Under the pieces are notes generated by a model, which worked only from the letters and a program-made list of their open reading frames with translations, made no database searches and was not told where the DNA came from. Shown here one piece after another: positions 7,096-14,522 of a stretch of DNA of 15,773 bases; the first letter of the stretch is position 1, and each line of letters starts with the position of its first letter. Location: the NCBI GenBank assembly GCA_964446285.1, contig CAYUNT010000102.1, positions 1 to 15,773 of the forward strand. The letters are read 5' to 3'. The stretch comes from CAYUNT01 sp964446285. Lineage in GTDB: Bacteria > Sumerlaeota > Sumerlaeia > SLMS01 > CAYUNT01. The position numbers were made by a program, and so were the translations under genes.

Positions 7096-10000
7096 ATGCA
7101 TACGCGAAATCAATCCACGGGCATTCTATCTCTGTTATTCTGCCTTGTTCTTTTGTCTGCCTCGTTGGGTCCAAGCGTGGCGGGGCAAATGGCGCAGGAG
7201 GCGCAGCAGCCATATCGGACAGGCGCGCGGCAACCGACCCCGGATGAAATGCGCCGTTTCGCGCCATTTATCAAGAAGGCCGCGCCGCTGCCAGGGCATC
7301 CAGCGCCATCGGCCGCTGCGTTGCCGTCGCGCGTGGTGAACATTACGTATCTTCCCGTTGTGGGCGCGCAGCAATTGAACAGCTGCGGCACTTTCGCGCC
7401 CACTTACTATCTCAAGACCTGGCAAGAGGCCAAGGAGCATGGCTGGGTGCGTCCCAATCCTCTCGTGGACCCCGAGCATGTCATGAGTCCTGGATTCACA
7501 TACCCTCTCAACAACGGGGGGAACAATGCCGCGACGACTATTCAAGGGGCAATCATTGCGATGTGCCAATACGGCTGCGCTTCGTGGAAAGTCATGCCGG
7601 AAAATCCTTTTGACTGGTACTCTTACCCGCGGCCTTCCCAATTTCTGGCGGCCATGCCTTACCGGGCGGACCACATGATTGCCTTTGAGGGTATCGAAAC
7701 GGAGCAGGGCATGAATAACCTCAAAGCGCATCTGGCAGGAGGGGATCTAGCCTGTTTTATTGTGAACGTATATTATGACGTTCATCAATCGTATCCCTAT
7801 TCGGCCGCCGGCGTCAGCAACGATGTCATTTATTCCCGCGGGCAGGAATTGTGGGATGGTCATGCCTTTACGCTGATCGGATACGATGACAACAAGGAAT
7901 ACGTGGTGGAGGGCGAGACAAAAAAAGGGGCGTTTCTTGCGGTTAATTCCTGGGGGGCGGGATGGGGCGTGCAACTGGAAGAAGCCGGCAGCGCAGGATT
8001 TGTCTGGTTCGGCTATGACTATCTCATACAGGAAAATAAGGGCTTCTACTCCATGGCAGACCGCATCGGCTACCAGCCAACCGATGTGGCCTATGTTGAC
8101 CTGTTTCACGAAAAGCTATCCGAACTGGGCTTGCTGGTTCACGCTGGCCCCAGACTGAATCCTCCCATCGAGCCGCAAGTGCTTAACCCACCTGTTCCGC
8201 AACTTTATCCCTTTACGGGAACTCTTGTAGCGGACCTAACCGATTTTCAGTCGCTGGAATCCTCGTCGTATTGGCTCACGGTCAACGATATTTACTATGA
8301 CGTTTGGGGATTTAACACGGGGGAGATTAAAAGATTCGAGGTGGTGAAGGCGGATGGAGCGGCCACATTCACGGCGCAGGGTGTGCCGCTTTCGACGTCA
8401 GAAAAATACACCACGGAAGACACCAGGCAATATCTGTATGCGGGCCGGTTCCGGCCGATGGAGATCGATCTGGATGGCGCGGAAACTGGATGTTACCGCA
8501 CAGCCTGGGCTGATTTTGACAATGATGGCGACCCGGACCTGGCCCTGGTTGGCGGGGGAGACTCTGGCATGGCCACAACCGTGCAATCGAAACTTCTCCG
8601 AAAGGATGAAGAAGGATTTACACCACTTGAAGGAATTTTACCTCATGCCGCTTATGGAGCAGTGGCATGGGCTGATTACAATCGCGATGGTCGGAGCGAC
8701 CTGATTCTGACCGGGTCAGATGCGCAGGGGAACGGGATCCGAAACCTGTTCAAAAATCAGGCACATGTTGGCTTGGTGAATAGCGGCGCGTCGCTTCCCA
8801 CTTTCAGCGGGTCGGGATTTTTTGCCTGGGGCGACTATGACAACGATGGCGATCTTGACCTGGCCTTCAGCGGTTACACGGATTCCGGGCCTGCTGTTGT
8901 GCTTTTGCGCAATAACAACGGCACATTTGCAAATAGCGGAACGGCGTTCCCGCCAATGTTCTTCACACCGCTCTCCTGGTGCGATGCCAACCAGGACGGA
9001 TGGCTCGATCTGCTTGTGGGCAACATACTGTATTGGAATAATCAAGGAACTCTGACAGATGCATATCAATTCATGATTGAGGGCTATCAAGGTTGTCACG
9101 CTTGGGGAGATTTTGACAACGATGGTTACCCCGATCTGCTAATTACGGGCAAAAACCTCAGCGGCCTGCCAGGAGATTTTATCACGAGAATTTACCGCAA
9201 CCTGGGAGGATTTCAATTCCACGAGATCAATCCCGGGCTGCCTGGCGTTATTGCGGGATCCATCGCTCTTGCGGACTATGATCGGGATGGGCGCCTTGAC
9301 CTTGCGATGTGCGGGCAGACAGGCGTGGGCGATGACAGAAAGATGGCCTGCATTTATCGCCAAAAATCCGATGGAACCTTTGCGGATAGCGGATATGAAC
9401 TCCCCGGATTGTCTGGCGGCGATCTTTCCTGGGTGGATATTGACGGCGACGGCGATCTGGATTTCATGGCTTCGGGAATGCTCCCCACGGGGACGACTCT
9501 GGAATCGCGAACGCTTATGCTCGAAAATTTGACGGCGGACGCCAAGGTGTGCAATGCACCCAACGCCCGTCCCGCCGCACCGGGCATGTTGAGCGCCGTC
9601 ACTGGCGCAAATACCTCGGAAGCGATTCTCCAATGGGCGGCGCCGCAGGATGATAAAACTCCGCGATCTGATATTTCCTTCAATGTCCGCTTGGGAAGGC
9701 ATCCGGGAGATGTATCCATCGTCAGCCCGGCAAATGGCTTGTCGCTGCTGGGAAATCATCCAGGTTCATGCCGCGGCATCGGAAATCCGGTGCGCCGGAT
9801 CACATCCCTGGCTCCAGGGCGCTATTACTGGTCCGTGCAGGCTATCGACGCGGGAATGCGCACATCGGAATGGTCGCAGGAATCCGTTCTGGCGATCGGC
9901 GCAAACGGAATTCCAAACTGGGACGTCAATGGCGACGGGGTTGTCGATATTGCGGATGCGGTGCAATGCCAGAAGAATATCGCGCAAAATCCCTTCAATT

Positions 10001-12354
10001 TGGCGATGGATGTGAATGCCGATGGCAAAAGAGACGCCCTCGATCCGTTCTTTTTGCGCAGCCAAGTGATGGGCAAGGGCGGCAAAGGGTATCTGACCGC
10101 CGCCACGGCCACAATTGGCCCCGAGGGGGGAAGCCTTAGCGGATTTGGATGCGAGCTGATCGTCCCGGCCGGGGCTTTCGATAAATCCCGCCAACTGACG
10201 TTGAGCGTTTCCAGCACGGAAATGCCAAACGGCCCTGGCATGGTTCCTTTTGCCTATAAACTCACTGGATTTCCTGTCGTATGCGCCCAGCCTATCCGTC
10301 TCCGCATGTTGGATATGCGCCAGAATAAAACCGGAAATCCGTGGATTGCCGTTGGGGAAAAAGGATCCATGAATGAATTTGGAACGAATGAGTATTCCTT
10401 TCATGATTTTGAGGCTGCTCCGGTCGGAAATGGATACGCCGAAGTCGTATTTCCGGCCTCGACGGAACCCGCCAGGCGCGCGGGCCTGGCCGCTGCCGAC
10501 CCATTGATCGACGATCCAGAATTCGACCGTGTCGCCGTGATGAATGAGGGCATTATGTATCGCCACCACACGGCGCATTGTTATGTCCTGGCTGGTTCGG
10601 AATACACAGACTATCTTGTCCCGGTCGGAAACATGCTTGAGGAAGCTTTTGGCAAGTTCGAGGCGATGGGCTTCGATATGACGCGGCGCGACTGGACCTC
10701 GTATCCCCTCGAAGTCACCATACGAACCACGTCCGCCTCGAAAAATGAAGCGGGCCTGACGACCAAAGGCGAAACGGCCTCCGCCTATATGTGGGGCAAC
10801 CACCGCGTGTATGTGAACATCAGCAAGGACATTGTGAGCGATACGGAAATGCTCCGAACCACTGTCATCCACGAGCTCTTCCATGTGATTCAGTATTGCT
10901 ACGATCCGCGGAGCAGCTACCTGCGCCGCACGGCCGCCAATGGCGCGTTTTGGCTCAAGGACGCCTGTTCGACCTGGAGCGAATGGCTGATGGCCACCGA
11001 CCCGAACTACCTGCCGCTGGAAACGCGGACAGATATAATTAACGCCTTTGAACAGGGATTCCAGAGGGCGTCGAGCTTCCGGGGATACTTCCAAATGGGA
11101 AGCCCCTATTTCGGCCAGGCATCGGACTATGGCTATGGAACCCCCCAAATGATGGCCTATTTGGTGAACGTGAACGGAGACGACAATCGCACCCTTAAAA
11201 CCCTGTGGGACCAAATCTATGCGGGAAGAAATTCCTACTTTGCCATAAAAGAACTTACGCACATGGGCACCGGCTACTGGTATCATGACATGGTTACGCA
11301 ATTCTTCAAAGGCGAGTTGCTGAATCTATCTATGGAAAAGCTCACAGGATTTGTCGGGAATAAAATGCTTCTCAGAGAGGCTTGGGCGGAACGTTCCCGC
11401 CGATTTGCGCCCGTGGACATGCCCGATCTCTCCGCGAAATTCTATGGGATTCCAATCGCAAGCACCTATTATTCCCAAATCACTAATGAGGACAAATTTG
11501 GATTCTCGATCCGCTCGAATACACCCGGCGTTTATTTATCCGTATTTCAGAAAAATGTGCTGAACAGCCATTTTGTGCGCCTGGGCGAGGCGGCTTTTTC
11601 CCCGGAGCGGAATACACGCCAGTTGATTGTTCCCGAGATTCGCAAGGCCCTGCTCAGTTCCCAGAAGTCCGACTATTATATCGCCGCTGTCAGCAACACG
11701 CACGAAAGTTCTCCCTATGATTCAACGGATCGAGTATATGTGGCGATGGGCCTATGCCGCGATTATGCGGGCTATAAGCCCAAAACCGCCGTGATGGATG
11801 AAAAACGTTCAATTTCTCGTCACGGACTCAATGCGATTTCTGTCCAATGGCCCCGCTATACTTTCCCCGCTATTATCACGGTTCAGAATGCCTCATCGCC
11901 AATCAAAGAAGAGAACTTTGCCCAACTCTCCAATTCATCCGCGCGCATGACGATGGACCTGTGGGGCGACCCGCCCAGCGATGTTGTTTTCAACTGCGAT
12001 GCTCTATGTTCAGAAACCTCACAAACCTTCCCTGCGGATGGCGGCGGCCACTGGACCGTGTCCGCACGAGTCACGCATTGGAAAATGCACAAATATCTGC
12101 CCGGGCCGCGCTGGACGCCGTGGGAAGTCATTGGCGAATTGCAAAATGCCACGGGAGCATTCACGCTCTCGCTCGATAAGACCGACCAAATCGGATATTA
12201 TGTGATTTCTGCATACTTGGAATACACAACTCAATACTACGATTCCACTGGAGCGCTGGCGTTCACCGACACAATTGATGACCAATACACTCCCTATTCA
12301 TTCTTCCTGTATTTCCCCGACAGTCCGCGATACGAGGAACTCTTCCCACAGTAA
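7096..12354 (+). CDS. Secreted chimeric protease: papain-like peptidase, FG-GAP propeller, dockerin-like, ZU5-like, HExxH metallopeptidase-like
   Basis: Large 1752-residue extracellular protein. Residues 1-30 are a Sec signal peptide (hydrophobic core 10-22, likely cut after SVAG). Residues about 80-320 are a C1 papain-like peptidase: Cys97 in QQLNSCGTF, His256 in DGHAFTLIGYD, Asn284 in LAVNSWGAGWG. Seven FG-GAP/VCBS repeats have D-x-[DN]-x-D-G loops starting at 473, 527, 580, 630, 672, 727 and 781, consistent with a calcium-binding beta-propeller. Residues about 825-933 look like an Fn3 domain. Residues 941-991 hold two dockerin-like calcium loops (DVNGDGVVD and DVNADGKRD). Residues 1003-1070 resemble ZU5 (IGPEGGSLS, VPAGAF). 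Residues about 1140-1440 hold a metallopeptidase-like region with HELFHVIQ (1259-1266) and WLKDACSTWSEW (1286-1297). The rest, to 1752, is beta-rich and unassigned. I see no C-terminal sorting tag. The probable role is degradation of extracellular protein; whether either active site works is untested. Confidence 0.85.
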   Translation: MHTRNQSTGILSLLFCLVLLSASLGPSVAGQMAQEAQQPYRTGARQPTPDEMRRFAPFIKKAAPLPGHPAPSAAALPSRVVNITYLPVVGAQQLNSCGTFAPTYYLKTWQEAKEHGWVRPNPLVDPEHVMSPGFTYPLNNGGNNAATTIQGAIIAMCQYGCASWKVMPENPFDWYSYPRPSQFLAAMPYRADHMIAFEGIETEQGMNNLKAHLAGGDLACFIVNVYYDVHQSYPYSAAGVSNDVIYSRGQELWDGHAFTLIGYDDNKEYVVEGETKKGAFLAVNSWGAGWGVQLEEAGSAGFVWFGYDYLIQENKGFYSMADRIGYQPTDVAYVDLFHEKLSELGLLVHAGPRLNPPIEPQVLNPPVPQLYPFTGTLVADLTDFQSLESSSYWLTVNDIYYDVWGFNTGEIKRFEVVKADGAATFTAQGVPLSTSEKYTTEDTRQYLYAGRFRPMEIDLDGAETGCYRTAWADFDNDGDPDLALVGGGDSGMATTVQSKLLRKDEEGFTPLEGILPHAAYGAVAWADYNRDGRSDLILTGSDAQGNGIRNLFKNQAHVGLVNSGASLPTFSGSGFFAWGDYDNDGDLDLAFSGYTDSGPAVVLLRNNNGTFANSGTAFPPMFFTPLSWCDANQDGWLDLLVGNILYWNNQGTLTDAYQFMIEGYQGCHAWGDFDNDGYPDLLITGKNLSGLPGDFITRIYRNLGGFQFHEINPGLPGVIAGSIALADYDRDGRLDLAMCGQTGVGDDRKMACIYRQKSDGTFADSGYELPGLSGGDLSWVDIDGDGDLDFMASGMLPTGTTLESRTLMLENLTADAKVCNAPNARPAAPGMLSAVTGANTSEAILQWAAPQDDKTPRSDISFNVRLGRHPGDVSIVSPANGLSLLGNHPGSCRGIGNPVRRITSLAPGRYYWSVQAIDAGMRTSEWSQESVLAIGANGIPNWDVNGDGVVDIADAVQCQKNIAQNPFNLAMDVNADGKRDALDPFFLRSQVMGKGGKGYLTAATATIGPEGGSLSGFGCELIVPAGAFDKSRQLTLSVSSTEMPNGPGMVPFAYKLTGFPVVCAQPIRLRMLDMRQNKTGNPWIAVGEKGSMNEFGTNEYSFHDFEAAPVGNGYAEVVFPASTEPARRAGLAAADPLIDDPEFDRVAVMNEGIMYRHHTAHCYVLAGSEYTDYLVPVGNMLEEAFGKFEAMGFDMTRRDWTSYPLEVTIRTTSASKNEAGLTTKGETASAYMWGNHRVYVNISKDIVSDTEMLRTTVIHELFHVIQYCYDPRSSYLRRTAANGAFWLKDACSTWSEWLMATDPNYLPLETRTDIINAFEQGFQRASSFRGYFQMGSPYFGQASDYGYGTPQMMAYLVNVNGDDNRTLKTLWDQIYAGRNSYFAIKELTHMGTGYWYHDMVTQFFKGELLNLSMEKLTGFVGNKMLLREAWAERSRRFAPVDMPDLSAKFYGIPIASTYYSQITNEDKFGFSIRSNTPGVYLSVFQKNVLNSHFVRLGEAAFSPERNTRQLIVPEIRKALLSSQKSDYYIAAVSNTHESSPYDSTDRVYVAMGLCRDYAGYKPKTAVMDEKRSISRHGLNAISVQWPRYTFPAIITVQNASSPIKEENFAQLSNSSARMTMDLWGDPPSDVVFNCDALCSETSQTFPADGGGHWTVSARVTHWKMHKYLPGPRWTPWEVIGELQNATGAFTLSLDKTDQIGYYVISAYLEYTTQYYDSTGALAFTDTIDDQYTPYSFFLYFPDSPRYEELFPQ

Positions 12355-12408
12355 TTCGGCAGGAAGACAGTGGCTGAAAAAGCCCCGTCATTTCTCATGG
12401 GCCAGGTT

Positions 12409-13983
12409 TCATGACTCTGGATCGGGGGAGCGGGGTGCATCTTCTGCGGATAGCGGTTGCGCGGCGGCGGCGGCGTCTTCGGCCTGCGGACGCATGAGCG
12501 GAAATAGGATCACGTCGCGGATCGAGACGGAATTCGTCAGAATCATCACCAGGCGGTCGATGCCGACGCCCAGCCCGGACGTGGGCGGCATTCCGTATTC
12601 GAGCGCGCGCACATAATCCGTGTCGATTTCGCCCATCGCCTCCATGTCGCCCCCTTTGCGGCGATCCACCTGTTCGGCAAACCGCGAATACTGATCGCGC
12701 GGGTCGTTTAGTTCCGAATAGGCGTTGGCGATTTCCATGCCGGCGATAAAGAGTTCAAAGCGCTCCGTGACGAGCGGGTTGTCCGCCTTGGATTTCGCAA
12801 GCGGACACTTGGATTTCGGGAATTCGGTGATATAGGTCGGCTGGATGAGCGACGGCTCCGTGTGCGCCTCGTGGAGGTGGATAACGAGGTCGTGCGGGTG
12901 ATGCACGTCGGCGGGTAGATGCAGCCCGGCGCGCGCGGCTTCGGCCCGCACCTCAGCCTCGTTCATGTCCCATCGGAATCGCGCGCCTGTGCGTTCGGCC
13001 AGCGCGTCGAGGATCGTTACGCGCGGCCAGGGCGTCGCGAAATTGATCGCCTGGCCGTTGTATTCCACCGTGGTTTGCCCGCCGCGCATATCGGCCACCA
13101 GCCCGGAAACCAGATCCTCGACGAAACTCATCATATTGCGGTAATCCCACAACGCCGCATAGAGTTCGAGCATCGTGAATTCGGGGTTGTGATGCGTCGA
13201 GATGCCTTCGTTGCGGAAGTTGCGGTTGATTTCATAGACGCGCTCAAACCCGCCCACCACCAGGCGTTTGAGATACAACTCCGGCGCGATGCGCAGATAC
13301 AAATCCATGTCGAGCGTGTTGTGGTGCGTGATGAACGGACGCGCCGACGCCCCGCCATAAATCGGATGCATCATGGGCGTTTCGACTTCGAGGAATCCCT
13401 GTTCGTCCAGCCGCCGCCGCATGAGCGAGATGAACCGGCTTCGCGCGCGGAACGTCTCGCGCACCTCGGGATTTGCGATCATGTCCACGTAACGCATCCG
13501 GTAACGCAAATCCACATCCGTGAGGCCGTGCCATTTTTCCGGCAGCGGACGCGACGCCTTCGAGAGCAGCGTCAGCGATTCCGTGACAAGCGTGACCTCG
13601 CCCGTTTTGGTGCGGAAGATTTTGCCGCGCATCCCGACCCAATCGCCCGTGTCCACGAAGTTTTTGAACAGGTTGAAGGAGGCCTCATCCATTTGATCGC
13701 GCTTGGCGTAGGCCTGGAGTTTTCCGCTCTGATCGAGGATGTGGAAAAACGCCGCCTTGCCGAACGAACGAATCTGCAGCACACGCCCGGCGACCGCGAT
13801 CACTTCCTGCGATTCAATGAGCGCATCGGCATTTTCCAACGCCTGACTGCACGAATGCGTTGCTGTGAACGTCCGCGGATACGGGTCCGTTCCCTGCGCG
13901 CGCAACTCATCCACCTTTTTATAGCGATTTTCGATAATGGGATTATGATCGGGAAGGAAAGGGAAAGATCGATTCGAGTCCAT
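12409..13983 (-). CDS. lysS: Lysyl-tRNA synthetase, class II
   Basis: Cytoplasmic enzyme that charges tRNA-Lys with lysine using ATP. The 524 residues start at the ATG at 13983. Residues about 62-142 are the OB-fold anticodon-binding domain (VAVAGRVLQIRSFGKAAFF region). The class II catalytic core follows, with YRMRYVDMI at 161-169, motif 1 near RRLDEQGFLEVETPM (190-204), motif 2 in ERVYEINRNFRNEG (247-260) continuing to HNPEFTMLE, IANAYSELNDP at 418-428, and motif 3 GLGVGIDRLVMIL at 470-482. The usual bacterial end (FPLMRP at 494-499) is followed by about 25 extra Ala/Pro/Glu-rich residues, a non-conserved tail. The gene converges with the secreted protease across only 54 bases and is downstream of pilT on the same strand, separated by 539 bases of repeats, so co-transcription is doubtful. 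Confidence 0.96.
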   Translation of the reverse strand: MDSNRSFPFLPDHNPIIENRYKKVDELRAQGTDPYPRTFTATHSCSQALENADALIESQEVIAVAGRVLQIRSFGKAAFFHILDQSGKLQAYAKRDQMDEASFNLFKNFVDTGDWVGMRGKIFRTKTGEVTLVTESLTLLSKASRPLPEKWHGLTDVDLRYRMRYVDMIANPEVRETFRARSRFISLMRRRLDEQGFLEVETPMMHPIYGGASARPFITHHNTLDMDLYLRIAPELYLKRLVVGGFERVYEINRNFRNEGISTHHNPEFTMLELYAALWDYRNMMSFVEDLVSGLVADMRGGQTTVEYNGQAINFATPWPRVTILDALAERTGARFRWDMNEAEVRAEAARAGLHLPADVHHPHDLVIHLHEAHTEPSLIQPTYITEFPKSKCPLAKSKADNPLVTERFELFIAGMEIANAYSELNDPRDQYSRFAEQVDRRKGGDMEAMGEIDTDYVRALEYGMPPTSGLGVGIDRLVMILTNSVSIRDVILFPLMRPQAEDAAAAAQPLSAEDAPRSPDPES

Positions 13984-14034
13984 GTTTAATTATCCGTTAT
14001 GATTCCTGTGGATTTCCATTCGTCCTTGGTTCTT

Positions 14035-14234
14035 TTCTCTGCGTTCTCTGCGCCTCTGCGGTGCCATTGCTGGGATCGCGAGGCTCCGCACTCGCGCTTT
14101 ATTCTCGCGCGCTGCCTTCTTCTCTGCGCTCTCTGCGACCTCTGCGGTGCTTCACTGGGATCCCGAGGCTCCACACTCGCGCTTTTTTCTTGCCCGCTGC
14201 CTTCTTCTCTGCGTTCTCTGCACCTCTGCGGTGC
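14035..14234 (+). repeat. 85-bp-period direct repeat array, about 2.3 copies
   Basis: The element TTCTCTGCG...CTCTGCGGTGC occurs at 14035-14064, 14120-14150 and 14205-14234, with 85-base spacing. The two inter-element spacers are also related: each carries TGGGATC, GAGGCTCC, ACTCGCGCTTT and GCTGCCT. The unit is therefore composite, a CTCTGCG-type element plus a GGATC..GCTCC element. Confidence 0.85.
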
Positions 14235-14322
14235 CGATTCTTCACGCACCGCGCGCGAATCAATGCCTTCCCCCGGCCCCAACGACAACCGAAATGTGCC
14301 AACCACCCGCAAACAAAAGCTC

Positions 14323-14468
14323 GCCGCAGAGGCGCGGAGGGCGCGGCAGGGGAAGGGGAAACAAGAAAAGAGCCAGTGCGGAGCCTGGCGATCCCAGCGC
14401 CAAGAGCCAGTGCGGAGACCGGCGATCCCAGGGAATCACCGCGGAGGCGCGGAGGGCGCAGAGAAGAG
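14323..14468 (-). repeat. Inverted copies of the 14035-14234 repeat units
   Basis: CCGCAGAGGCGCGGAGGGCGC at about 14324-14344 and ACCGCGGAGGCGCGGAGGG at 14438-14456 (continuing into CGCAGAGAAGAG) are reverse complements of the CTCTGCG-type element. Between them are two 34-base units starting at 14371 and 14405 (AGCCAGTGCGGAG..CGGCGATCCCA). These are reverse complements of the TGGGATCG..CTCCGCACT element in the left arm. The left and right arms could form a large imperfect cruciform or RNA stem. Confidence 0.8.
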
Positions 14469-14522
14469 AAAATGATTTTTCGTTATTTTCGTATTTTTCG
14501 CGGTAAAAAATCTTCCCCCGAA

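Larger units (their letters stand above)
13984..14522. other. Repeat-filled intergenic region between pilT and lysS
   Basis: These 539 bases have no supportable gene; every open frame is made of repeat units. The region holds an 85-bp-period direct array (14035-14234), a non-repetitive centre (14235-14322), and inverted copies of the same units (14323-14468). The lysS promoter and 5' leader should lie near 13984-14034 on minus. GGA at 13991-13993 (read on minus) is a weak ribosome-binding candidate. Downstream of pilT the sequence is AT-rich (14470-14522), with no clean terminator hairpin. Confidence 0.75.

Noticed and set aside
9766..11301. 511-codon open frame antisense to the secreted protease
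   Set aside because: The opposite frame has clear domains and a strong ribosome binding site. This frame has no recognisable motif and is a compositional shadow of GC-rich coding DNA.
12372..12384. GGCT-GAAAA-AGCC hairpin between the convergent protease and lysS genes
   Set aside because: The stem is only four base pairs and no T-run follows on either strand, so it is not supportable as a terminator.
12919..13989. 356-codon plus-strand frame opposite lysS
   Set aside because: It is an Arg/His-rich shadow of the conserved synthetase sequence, with no independent support.
14371..14430. Two 34-base direct repeats that could suggest a CRISPR array
   Set aside because: There are only two adjacent copies with no spacers and no cas genes, and the units are reverse copies of the neighbouring intergenic repeat.
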